Part shown: positions 1 to 7,676 of the stretch, piece after piece
Layout: each line of letters starts with the position of its first letter
Numbering within the stretch: the first letter of the stretch is position 1
NCBI GenBank assembly: GCA_044223665.1
Contig: JBGALT010000019.1
Coordinates: 1 to 64,000, forward strand
DNA from: JBBSAT01 sp044223665
GTDB taxonomy: Bacteria; Myxococcota_A; Polyangia; Polyangiales; Sandaracinaceae
Direction of reading: 5' to 3'
Length of the DNA stretch: 64,000 nt
The notes under the pieces: generated by a model
Told to the model about the DNA's origin: nothing
What the model saw: only the letters and a program-made list of their open reading frames with translations
The model's database searches: none
Made by a program: the position numbers and the translations under genes

Positions 1-228
1 CGCGAACGTCGCCATCGCGAGCGTCCCGAGCGCGAGGTACGCGCTCGCGTGCGGCGTCGGCTGGGCCGCCAAGAAGAGCAGGAGCACCGCGAGGCAGAGC
101 GCCGTGGCGGCACCCTCGCGATCGGGCGCTCCTCGGTCGTCCGAGAGGATCGGCGGCGCGGCGAGCGCGGCCGCCACGCGCTCGCGGTCCCGCTCACCGA
201 GCGACGAACGTCGGATCTCGAGCCACAT
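1..228 (-). CDS. Membrane protein, C-terminus beyond the window edge
   Basis: Only the first 76 residues are in the window; the gene runs leftward off the edge. I place the start at the ATG at 228, which gives a polar N-terminus beginning MWLEIRRSS and then two hydrophobic stretches at about residues 41-56 (ATALCLAVLLLFLAA) and 62-76. The layout, an Ala-rich segment with xPILxD followed by paired membrane helices, echoes the next gene on the same strand, which also starts Met-Trp. The two look like tandem paralogues separated by 111 bp. I recognise no family. An upstream in-frame start cannot be excluded. Confidence 0.5.
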   Translation of the reverse strand, partial: MWLEIRRSSLGERDRERVAAALAAPPILSDDRGAPDREGAATALCLAVLLLFLAAQPTPHASAYLALGTLAMATFA

Positions 229-339
229 CCAGCCCTCCCGAGCTCGGCCACAGCGAGATCGCGCGGCCGCGACCAGATCGCGCGCCTCGTCCCGCGGCGC
301 CGAGTACGGCCGAGCTCGGGGGGAGTATTTCGGGGCGCG

Positions 340-1134
340 TCAGCGCCGGCGCTCGTCCCTGACGGCGCGCCTCGCGCGCGGCGCTGCGTCCCAGGGCGCC
401 GCCTCGGGGCCGCGCGAGACGTCCTCGACGGCACGGAGCGGTCGGGCGTGGCGGCCCGCGAGACCGGCCTGGACGTAGGGCGTGGCGACGAGCCCGAGCA
501 CCGCCGCGAGCGCGACCCACGCGGCGTCGCGGGCGCGGGGCGAGAGGAGGCGGAACGACCCAGCGCCCGTCGCGCGTGGGCGGACGGCCTCGCGGTAGCC
601 GCCGAGCTCGAGCGGCGGCGCGGACTGCCCGAGCCTCGCGAGCGCGTCGAGGTCGAGCTCCTGCTGGGGCGCGATCGCGAACGTGTGCAGGGCCGTCCCG
701 TCGGTGTGACGCACGACGATCTCGCCACCGTGCTCCGTCGGAACGGGCTGCAGCTCCGCGGCCTCCACGACGCGGAGGCGATCGTGCTCGGCCTCGACGT
801 AGCCCCATCGGAAGACGAAGCGTCCGCTCGGCCACGCGGCCCGCCGCTGCCTCCACATCCAGCGCGCCGTGCGGACGGCGAGGGTGCAGCCGGCGAGCGC
901 CACCGCGCCCACCGTCGCGCCGCGCAGCGGGAACGCGCTCTCGCCGAGCACGACGACGAGCATCGCCAGGGTGATCCATGCCGACGCCATCGCGACGAGC
1001 TGGGGGCCGCGGGCCGGGGAGGGCGCGTAGTCGGCGAGGATCGGTCGCGCCGCGAGCGCGACGGTCCACCGATGGCTCTGCCGTGCATCGAGCCGGCTGC
1101 GCACGACCTCGATCACCCGATCAGGATGCCACAC
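340..1134 (-). CDS. Hypothetical integral membrane protein (264 aa)
   Basis: No family recognised. A polar N-terminus is followed by membrane segments at about residues 46-64 and 71-87, a long soluble middle (about 90-200), a third hydrophobic segment near 205-223 and a basic Arg-rich tail. The GTG start at 1134 is chosen because the resulting MW start and the following ALAARPILAD stretch align with the neighbouring truncated gene (ALAAPPILSD). The start lies only 4 bp from a perfect 32-bp palindrome, so no normal ribosome-binding site can be seen, and the upstream DNA is an unsequenced gap. The true start could therefore differ, for example an internal Met near residue 49. Confidence 0.6.
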   Translation of the reverse strand: MWHPDRVIEVVRSRLDARQSHRWTVALAARPILADYAPSPARGPQLVAMASAWITLAMLVVVLGESAFPLRGATVGAVALAGCTLAVRTARWMWRQRRAAWPSGRFVFRWGYVEAEHDRLRVVEAAELQPVPTEHGGEIVVRHTDGTALHTFAIAPQQELDLDALARLGQSAPPLELGGYREAVRPRATGAGSFRLLSPRARDAAWVALAAVLGLVATPYVQAGLAGRHARPLRAVEDVSRGPEAAPWDAAPRARRAVRDERRR

Positions 1135-1138
1135 GGCG

Positions 1139-1170
1139 ATCCGTCCGGCGCGTGCACGCGCCGGACGGAT
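1139..1170. repeat. Perfect 32-bp palindrome at the edge of an assembly gap
   Basis: Bases 1139-1154 are the exact reverse complement of 1155-1170, centred on GTGCAC, with outer ends ATCCGTCC and GGACGGAT. It is very GC-rich and would form a 16-bp hairpin without spacer. It directly abuts the Ns. Such a hairpin could have stopped sequencing, could be a fold-back assembly artefact, or could be a leader or operator for the minus-strand gene that starts 4 bp away. Confidence 0.85.
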
Positions 1171-1199
1171 NNNNNNNNNNNNNNNNNNNNNNNNNNNNN
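1171..1199. other. Assembly gap (29 Ns)
   Basis: Undetermined bases; the real length is unknown. Reading frames that appear to cross the gap are not meaningful. Confidence 0.99.
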
Positions 1200-1289
1200 G
1201 AGGATCGCGAGCAAGCCGTGCAGCATTCCGGCACCGACCACGCGCGCCCGGCGCCGAGCGCGTCCGAGGACCGAGAGGCGGTCTGATCC

Positions 1290-1703
1290 GTGTTCACCGT
1301 CGAGCGCAAGGTGGGCCGGGTGATCGAGGCACGCATCGATGCCCTCGGGACGCGCGCCGATGCCGACGCCTACAGCGCCGCGCTCGGACGGCTGGCGCTC
1401 GCCGCTGCCGATCTTCGCCCCGTGCTCTGCGCCGACCACCGCCGCGTGGTCGTCTACTCGCAGCCGGTCTCGGATCGTCTCGCCGAGCTCTTCGCGCAGA
1501 TGAACTCGCGCCTCGCGCGGGTCGCCATCCTCGTCGCGCCGACGAACCACACGCTCCACCTGCAGCTGCAGCGCATCGTTCGCGAGGCCGGCTTCGCGTC
1601 GCGCCGGGTCTTCACCGACGCGCCCGCCGCGCGCGCATTCCTCGGGGAGGGCCTCGGGCCCGAGGAGCGCGCACGCCTCGACGCGTTCCTCGCCGCCGTC
1701 TGA
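1290..1703 (+). CDS. Small soluble protein, possibly STAS/SpoIIAA-like fold (137 aa)
   Basis: GTG start giving MFTVERKVGRVIEAR. The protein is cytoplasmic, with no signal or membrane segment. The alternation of short strands and helices (PVLCADHRRVVVYS, then a helix, then RVAILVAP) and the C-terminal FTDAPAARAFL stretch resemble small STAS/SpoIIAA-like proteins that are common in myxobacterial genomes, where they follow the activity of a partner. That assignment is by general pattern only; no diagnostic residue is visible. It lies alone between the gap and a convergent flavoprotein gene. Confidence 0.6.
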   Translation: MFTVERKVGRVIEARIDALGTRADADAYSAALGRLALAAADLRPVLCADHRRVVVYSQPVSDRLAELFAQMNSRLARVAILVAPTNHTLHLQLQRIVREAGFASRRVFTDAPAARAFLGEGLGPEERARLDAFLAAV

Positions 1704-1755
1704 TCCGGCGACCGCAGCGCACGACGGGGGCCCGGCGGGGCTTCCGAGCCGATGT

Positions 1756-2967
1756 CTACTCCGGCGCCGTGGGCAGCTCGGGCGCGATCGGGGTCGCGGG
1801 AGGGAGCCCGCTCCGCATCACCTGGGTGGCGTAGCGCGCGACCAGGACGGGCATGTGACCGAAGAGACGTCCGTACGCGTCGTGTCCGGCGCCCGCGAGC
1901 TCGCGCAGGTGCTCCATCTCGAAGAGCACGCGCAGCCAACGGAACGGGTGACGGCCGTAGAGGCGGTCGGCCAAGCGCGCCTGGAACCAGAGATTGCGTC
2001 CCTCGGCCGACGCCGCGAACCGCGCCTCGAAGAAGGGAATCCAGTCCTCGGTGCGATCGAGCGCTTCGCGCACGCGCTCGGCGGCGAACACCGCGGAGAA
2101 CATCGCGGGCGCGATGCCTTCACCGAGGAGCGCGTCGATACCGTACGCCTCCCCGACGAGCACGAGCCCCGGTCGGTGCGCCCGCGTGCTCCAGTCCCAG
2201 TAGCGCTCGGGCCAGCCGCCGATCTTCTCGGCCGTCGGTCGGAAGCCGAGGCGGGCGGCGTAGCGCTCGGTGTAGCTGCGCAGCTCGGCGCCACTCACGC
2301 GACCGCGGCCGTCCATCACGCCGATCTGGAAGAGGTCGTCCCCGTGCGCGCTCGGGAAGACCCACGCGTAGCCTGGGATGCCGTCGAGGATGGGATCGAA
2401 GTCGAAGTCGAGGCGATCGCGCGGCATCTCGGCGCTCCCGCGCTCGAACGTCGCCTCGACGAGCCGCCCGGTGATGCCGCCACGCAGGCCCGAGGCCCGC
2501 CGGCAGAGGCCGTTCGCTCCGTCGGCGCCGACGATCCACGCGTACGACTCCGACACGCCGTCGATCGTGGCGCGCCAGCGATCCACGCCCGGCGCGATCG
2601 CGCTCACCGTCGTCTCCTCCCGCACCACGACGCCGCTCGCGCGCACGCGCTGGAGCAACCACGCATCGAGCGTGGCGCGGTCGTAGACCCACTGGGGGCC
2701 CTGCTCGCGCACGTCCAGGCGGCCCACGCGAGAGCGGAACTCGAGGGCCGAGGTCACGACGGCGCCCGGCGGCCGCTCGCCGAACAGCTCGGTGAGGAGC
2801 GCGGTCCCGCGAAAGGTGACGCCGCCCCCGCAGAGCTTCGGGCGCGGAAACCGCGCCTTGTCCACGACCACGAGGTCCTCGGGCGCGATCCCCGCGCGCA
2901 GCGCCGCCAGCACGAACGCCGATCCTGCAGGACCGGCGCCGACGACGAGGATGCGAGGGCGAGCCAT
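1756..2967 (-). CDS. FAD-dependent oxidoreductase, geranylgeranyl reductase family (403 aa)
   Basis: The start at ATG 2967 puts the dinucleotide-binding motif VVGAGPAGS at residues 7-15, as in the family; in-frame sequence farther upstream is low-complexity. A KLCGGGV segment near residue 43, an IVGADGANG segment in the middle and a second FAD-contact motif (LVGEAYGIDALLGEGI) near residue 280 are typical of FixC/geranylgeranyl-reductase and PHBH-like monooxygenases, which reduce isoprenoid double bonds or hydroxylate substrates with FAD. The C-terminal third contains Trp/Phe-rich helices. The substrate is unknown: lipid isoprenoid or quinone chemistry is possible. No neighbour gives further context; an insertion sequence lies upstream. 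Confidence 0.8.
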   Translation of the reverse strand: MARPRILVVGAGPAGSAFVLAALRAGIAPEDLVVVDKARFPRPKLCGGGVTFRGTALLTELFGERPPGAVVTSALEFRSRVGRLDVREQGPQWVYDRATLDAWLLQRVRASGVVVREETTVSAIAPGVDRWRATIDGVSESYAWIVGADGANGLCRRASGLRGGITGRLVEATFERGSAEMPRDRLDFDFDPILDGIPGYAWVFPSAHGDDLFQIGVMDGRGRVSGAELRSYTERYAARLGFRPTAEKIGGWPERYWDWSTRAHRPGLVLVGEAYGIDALLGEGIAPAMFSAVFAAERVREALDRTEDWIPFFEARFAASAEGRNLWFQARLADRLYGRHPFRWLRVLFEMEHLRELAGAGHDAYGRLFGHMPVLVARYATQVMRSGLPPATPIAPELPTAPE

Positions 2968-3184
2968 GGGGCGCGCAGGATACGAGCGCGCGGCGCGCGC
3001 ACCAGCCCCTTCGACGCCGCCGTGGGAACGCGGCGTTCTCGAACGGCGGGAAGGATCAGGATCGCGCCCGTGCGCGCGCCGCCGTGTGCGGGCGCAGAAT
3101 TCATCGGTCCACACAGTTCTCGAGCATCTTCGACACCGGGGTACGATCGATGTCGATTCCGTCGGTCGCGTGCGCTGGCGCGAA
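2968..3184. other. Intergenic stretch left of the insertion sequence
   Basis: No supported gene. It must hold the promoter of the minus-strand flavoprotein. A 12-bp string GATCAGGATCGC at 3054-3065 recurs in the same orientation at 4697-4708, where it overlaps the right end of the insertion sequence; this may be a remnant of another end or coincidence. Confidence 0.5.
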
Positions 3185-3205
3185 CCAAGGCGGATCCGAT
3201 CCTGA
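3185..3205. repeat. Left terminal inverted repeat of the ISKra4-type element
   Basis: Outer bases CCAAGGCGGAT, then one variable base, then CGATCCTGA. Reverse-complementing 4699-4719 gives the same sequence except at the twelfth base (C here, G there). Confidence 0.85.
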
Positions 3206-3281
3206 GCGCGGCGGTTTCGCGGCCTGAAACAAGGGCTTGAGGTTCGTGTGCATGAGGATCAGCCTGCCGGTGGAGGTCCGC

Positions 3282-4698
3282 ATGTCGAAGGGGAGGAAGG
3301 CGCCGGTGCAGAGTGCGCGAGCGCGCGAACGATCGGTGCAGAAGCTGTCGGCGATGATCGAGCGTGAGGTTCAGCGCCGCCTGGGTCCGAAGTCGACGTT
3401 CGAGCAGCGGAACAACATGCGCGCCGAGATCATCAAGGAAGCTTCCTTCCGGGGCGAAGGCGAAGACCTGCAGCGAATGACGACGGGGGACGACGTACTT
3501 CGGCCGATGGCGCCCGCACGAGATCGCGGAGCCGCTGTACCGGAAGGTCGGCGTGCGCAACGGTCCGACGATCAAGCCGATCGAGCGGCGCGCCGGGATC
3601 ATCGAGAACATGACGCCGGACATGGCGTGCATGGTGGGTGCGCTCGGCGCGGACCAGAGCAGCCGCGAGCTGGAGCGGACGTTCTGGCGCGTGGGCATCG
3701 TGTCGCCGAGCCGCGCGTTCCTCGAGAAGCGCGGGAGCCGGCTCGCGCAGGACATCGCGACGAAGGTCGTGGATCTGGAGGCTGCTGCGCGCGAGAGCGA
3801 GGAGATCCCCGCGAACGTGGCGTCGGTCAGCGGCGGTCTCGACCGGATGTCGGCGCGCGTGAACGAGCCGTCGAGTGACCCGAACGCTCCCAAGCCTCGG
3901 CGCACCGAGCCGTACGTGAGGCCGCCGCCGCCGCGGCAAGAAGCGCACTGGCGCAAGGCGTGGGCGGGCTCGATGTCGTTCTACGATGGCGAGGGCAACG
4001 TGCTCTGCACGTGGATGTACGGGGCCGAGCCGACGACGGACCCGGATGCGCTCGCCGATCGCGTCGCCGCCGACATAGCCGCCGTCGTGCACGCCCGTCC
4101 CGACGTGCACGTGCACTGCGTGCAGGACGCGGCACCGGAGCGGCGCGCTCTGCCCGAGGCGCTCGCGCGCACGCTGCCCGCCGACAAGTCGTTCGTCGAC
4201 CTGGTCGACATCGAGCACCTCTGCCGCGACTACCTCGACGTGGTCGTCGACGCGTGCGAGCCCGAGGGCGACCCGTATGACATGAAGGGCTGGTACCGCA
4301 GCGAGCTCTTGCGCCACGACGATGCGATCGATCGCATCTGGAGGAAGCTGCGCGACAAGGCGAGCGAGCTCCCCGAGGAGTCCGACGCGCGCAAGGCCGT
4401 CGACTCGGCGATGACCTACATCCGCGACCGCAAGGACAAGATGCGCTACGCGTCGCACTACGCGGCCAACCTGCCCATCGGCAGCGGCGCCACCGAGAGC
4501 ACCTGCTGGCAGATGCAGGCGCGTGTGAAGCGGGCGGCGCAGTCGTGGGGCTCCGAGGTCCGTCCCGAGAGCGTCACGCGCACTCCCGGTCTGAACGGCG
4601 TCCTGACGACGCGCGGTCTCGTGCTGTCCGAGCGATGGGATGCGGCGTGGCCCACCTACGCCGCCACGCATCGGATGGAATCGAGGTGTGCGGCGTGA
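3282..4698 (+). pseudogene. ISKra4-family transposase, frameshifted
   Basis: The start at ATG 3282 has a GGAGG box about 10 bases upstream and gives MSKGRKAPVQ. The frame breaks in the five-G run at 3485-3489; dropping one base restores about 471 residues ending at 4698. Recognisable DDE parts are LDRMSA (first Asp), HCVQDAAPE (second Asp) and IGSGATEST (Glu) near the end, followed by VKRAAQSW and a terminal GLVLSERWDAAW, all typical of myxobacterial ISKra4 transposases. The shift is in the +1 direction, unlike the usual -1 programmed frameshift of insertion sequences. It is therefore either an inactivating insertion or a homopolymer sequencing error; other genes in this window show the same kind of break. 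Confidence 0.85.
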
Positions 4699-4719
4699 TC
4701 AGGATCGCATCCGCCTTGG
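4699..4719. repeat. Right terminal inverted repeat of the ISKra4-type element
   Basis: Begins TCAGGATCGC directly after the transposase stop codon and ends CCGCCTTGG. Mates with 3185-3205 at 20 of 21 positions. Confidence 0.85.
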
Positions 4720-4784
4720 GCTCTGGGCGTCGGCTCATACCATGGATACGTGGAGGTTCTCGACTTCCAAGGCACGCGGACACC

Positions 4785-5603
4785 ATGAAGAGCGCTGGCT
4801 TTGGGCTGCGCACACTGGCGGCGAGCTGCGTGCTCGGAGCGGTCGGGCTGTCCGCAGGCGGATGTTCACCCGGCGCGCGAGACGACTGCGGCGGTGCTGC
4901 ACCCACACTCGACGACTGTGAATTCGCCGACCTGTTCTGGGCGGACTGCGGAGGTACCGGTGATCCCTCCTTCGCGTGTTGGAGCGCCGGCTGTCGTTGG
5001 TTCGCCACGGGATGCGTGCCGCGCGGCTATCTCCGAACGGATTGCCCGCCGAGCGATGCGTGCTGTCACGCCACCGTGACCGGACCTTGGTTGTACTCCG
5101 ATGGAGCCGAGTCGTACGAGCCGACGAGCGTGGGGCTGATCCGAGAGGATGTCGCGGCCATCGGCAGCGCCATCGTCACGCGCACCTCCGGGCTCTCGCT
5201 GACGGTCACGGTCGAGCCAGACGTCCAAGTTCTGACGCCGAGCCAAGTGTGGTGTGACGTGGACCTCGCGGCGCACGACTTCTGCACCGCGACCGGCTTC
5301 TCGCTGCGGCGCGGGGCACACGGGATGCTGGCGCTCCGCGTCGTCGATGGCATTCGTTTCGACGTCGAGGCGCTCTACATCGAGCTGGTGCAGCTCGACG
5401 ACGGGTCGTGGCACGCACGCACGTTCGTGCGGCAGGAGCAGGAGATGCCAGCCTCGCGGCGTGATTGCCGGCTGACGACGAGTCGACCGCTGGAGGTCAC
5501 CGGCAACGTCGTCGTCACCACGCTCGACTTCTCGCAACCCGAGCAGGTGCACGGGCGCGCGGACCTGAGCGTGGAAGGCGTGCCGGCGCGCGTCTACTTC
5601 TGA
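4785..5603 (+). CDS. Cys-rich lipoprotein, unknown function (272 aa)
   Basis: The ATG at 4785 begins a lipoprotein signal (KSAGFGLRTLAASCVLG...) ending in the lipobox AGGC near residue 27; longer in-frame versions run back into the insertion sequence and are not credible. The first third of the mature part has many cysteines (for example CCHATVTGPW), then a beta-rich region without recognised domain. Probably anchored in the envelope. The start is 66 bp from the right end of the insertion sequence, so its original promoter may have been displaced and it may now depend on sequence in or beside the IS end. Confidence 0.75.
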   Translation: MKSAGFGLRTLAASCVLGAVGLSAGGCSPGARDDCGGAAPTLDDCEFADLFWADCGGTGDPSFACWSAGCRWFATGCVPRGYLRTDCPPSDACCHATVTGPWLYSDGAESYEPTSVGLIREDVAAIGSAIVTRTSGLSLTVTVEPDVQVLTPSQVWCDVDLAAHDFCTATGFSLRRGAHGMLALRVVDGIRFDVEALYIELVQLDDGSWHARTFVRQEQEMPASRRDCRLTTSRPLEVTGNVVVTTLDFSQPEQVHGRADLSVEGVPARVYF

Positions 5604-5789
5604 CATCGACGGGCGCGGGCGGGGCGATCGATCGGCGGGGTGCGGAGACGGAGCCGCGCGGGCACGCGTCGCGGCTTCCTCGGCCCGCGCTCTGGTGGCG
5701 GTCGAAGCGGCGAGCGGCCGACGCGCTCCAGCGAGCGGCATGGCACACCCGCGCGCATCGCGATAGCGTGAGCGCTCGGAGGGGGCGCC

Positions 5790-7613
5790 GTGCGACATCT
5801 TTTCGTGCTTCTCGCGCTGACGGGGGCGGCGGGTTGTTCGGCCCCCGAGGTCCCGACGGACGCTTCTGGCGGGATCGACGCCGCGACCCGCTGCAGGGTC
5901 GACGCCGACTGTGACGATCACGCGTTCTGCAACGGCCCCGAGCGCTGCGCGCCCGACACGGGCGGAGCGGACGCGCGTGGCTGCGTGGCCGGTGCGAGCC
6001 CGTGCACCGCGGCGAGCACGTGTGACGAGACGATGGACCGCTGTGGAAGCGGATGCGCGACCCCCGATGCCGACGGGGATCGACACGACTCGGTCACCTG
6101 CGGAGGCGACGACTGCGACGACGCCGATTCCCATCGCGCACCCGGGCTCACCGAGGTCTGCGACGTCGCCGGCCTCGACGAGGACTGCGATCCGAGCACG
6201 TTCGGCATCCGCGACGCGGACGGCGACACGTACGCGGACGCGACGTGCTGCAACGGAACGCGCTGCGGGCCGGACTGCGACGACACCTCGAGCGGCGCGC
6301 ACCCGGGATTGGCCGAGACGTGCGACCTGCGGGACAACGACTGCGACGACGCGACCGACGAAGGCGTCGTGACGACCTACTACCTCGACGCCGATGGCGA
6401 CGGGTTCGGCGTCGACGCGACCGTCGTCGAGGCCTGCTCGCTGCCGGCCGGCTACGCGATCCAGTCCGGCGACTGCGACGACGGGGCCGGCGGCGCGAAT
6501 CCCGGGGTGCCGGAGAACCCGTGCAACGGCATCGACGACGACTGCGACCTCCAGACCGACGAGGGCGCAGTGATGGTCACCTGCTCCGTGGACGGCGACG
6601 ACGACGGATATGCGGCCGCCGGCGCGGCGAGCACGATGCGGATGTGCGCGTGCATGGCGGGTGAGACGTCGCGCGTCCCGGTGGACGCGGCCAGCACCGA
6701 CTGCGCCGACAACGATGCGCTCGCGCACCCGGGGCTGGCGGAGCTGCAGTGCAACGGCCGCAACGACGACTGCATCGACGCCACGCTCGACGAGCGAGGC
6801 ACCGAGGTGTGCGACGGCGTGACCAACGACTGCGACTCGAGCGTCGACGAGGGATTCGGCTGCGTGCAGGGCAGTGTCGCGCCGTGTCACACGTCCTGCG
6901 ATCCCGGTGGCGCCACGACCGGCTCCCAGACGTGTCAGCCGAACTGCACCCTGGGGGCCTGCGTGCCGCCCCTCGAGAGCTGCGACGGCCGCGACAACGA
7001 CTGCGATGGCGCGGTGGACGACGGCTCCCCGTGCACCCCGCGCTCCGGGGCGATGACCTGCACCGACAGCTGCGGCAACTTCAGCGGACGCCAGGCGTGC
7101 TCGGACAGCTGTCAGCCATCGGGAGCATGCACCTCCCAGGTCGACCGCACGTTCACGCAGTCGCAGCACCTCCACACGGCGTGCGGGTTCCCGTGCTGCG
7201 GCGCCGCGGCGACCGGGTACTGTGCGTGGTGTTCCGAAGCGGGCTGCACGATGGAGTACGGCTCCGGCTGGGCAGCCACGCAGTACCCGGTCGGGAACTA
7301 CGAAGCCTCCGTGAGCGTGCACGCGCGCGGTGGCGGAAGCTTCACGATCACGTTCGACCTCCAGCCCGGATCGGGAGGCGTCGTGTTGTTCATGGGCGGG
7401 ACGCCGCCTCCGGGCGCCACCGGCACGCTCGTCACGAACGGCATGCGCTTCACGTTCCCGGGCGACGACGTTGCGCGGACGTTCATCCTCAATTTCCAGG
7501 TGCAGACCGGCTGTGCCTTCGTCGGCCCGCGCGTGATCTACGACAACACCACGTCCTGCACCGGAACGAGCGGCGCCATCTGCATCGACCAAACGCGCAT
7601 CCGCACCCTCTGA
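5790..7613 (+). CDS. MopE-like lipoprotein with putative metal-binding repeats (607 aa)
   Basis: GTG start at 5790 with a GGAGGGGG box about 7 bases upstream; lipobox TGAAGC at residues 11-16. From about residue 90 to 420 there are repeated units of the form CDDxD...HPGxxExCDxxDNDCD, with acidic DADGDG loops between them. These are the putative metal-binding motif first named from MopE, and probably bind Ca or other cations through Asp side chains. A distinct C-terminal domain (about 450-607) has paired cysteines (FPCCG, CAWC) and then a Cys-poor beta-sandwich-like stretch. It is probably a lipid-anchored surface protein. Such repeat lipoproteins are hallmarks of Deltaproteobacteria. The ligand of the C-terminal domain is unknown. 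Confidence 0.85.
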   Translation: MRHLFVLLALTGAAGCSAPEVPTDASGGIDAATRCRVDADCDDHAFCNGPERCAPDTGGADARGCVAGASPCTAASTCDETMDRCGSGCATPDADGDRHDSVTCGGDDCDDADSHRAPGLTEVCDVAGLDEDCDPSTFGIRDADGDTYADATCCNGTRCGPDCDDTSSGAHPGLAETCDLRDNDCDDATDEGVVTTYYLDADGDGFGVDATVVEACSLPAGYAIQSGDCDDGAGGANPGVPENPCNGIDDDCDLQTDEGAVMVTCSVDGDDDGYAAAGAASTMRMCACMAGETSRVPVDAASTDCADNDALAHPGLAELQCNGRNDDCIDATLDERGTEVCDGVTNDCDSSVDEGFGCVQGSVAPCHTSCDPGGATTGSQTCQPNCTLGACVPPLESCDGRDNDCDGAVDDGSPCTPRSGAMTCTDSCGNFSGRQACSDSCQPSGACTSQVDRTFTQSQHLHTACGFPCCGAAATGYCAWCSEAGCTMEYGSGWAATQYPVGNYEASVSVHARGGGSFTITFDLQPGSGGVVLFMGGTPPPGATGTLVTNGMRFTFPGDDVARTFILNFQVQTGCAFVGPRVIYDNTTSCTGTSGAICIDQTRIRTL

Positions 7614-7676
7614 GCACGCTCTCGCCGATCACGACGCGCGGCCGCTGATCGCGATTGGATCCGCCTGGGCCGCTGC

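Larger units (their letters stand above)
3185..4719 (+). mobile_element. ISKra4-family insertion sequence, 1535 bp
   Basis: The element is bounded by 21-bp terminal inverted repeats at 3185-3205 and 4699-4719 that match at 20 of 21 positions. Between them is a single transposase gene reading left to right, whose stop codon ends one base before the right repeat. Size, single gene and C-terminal signature agree with the ISKra4 family. Comparing the bases directly outside the two ends shows no evident target duplication, which is seen in part of this family. The element separates a flavoprotein gene from a lipoprotein gene whose start is 66 bp from the right end. Confidence 0.85.

Noticed and set aside
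3470..3500. Programmed frameshift in the transposase
   Set aside because: Insertion sequences usually use -1 slippage on A-rich heptamers; this is +1 at a G-run, and three unrelated genes show the same type of break.
4866..7592. Minus-strand 908-codon frame
   Set aside because: Antisense to two lipoprotein genes with clear signals; composition is low-complexity.
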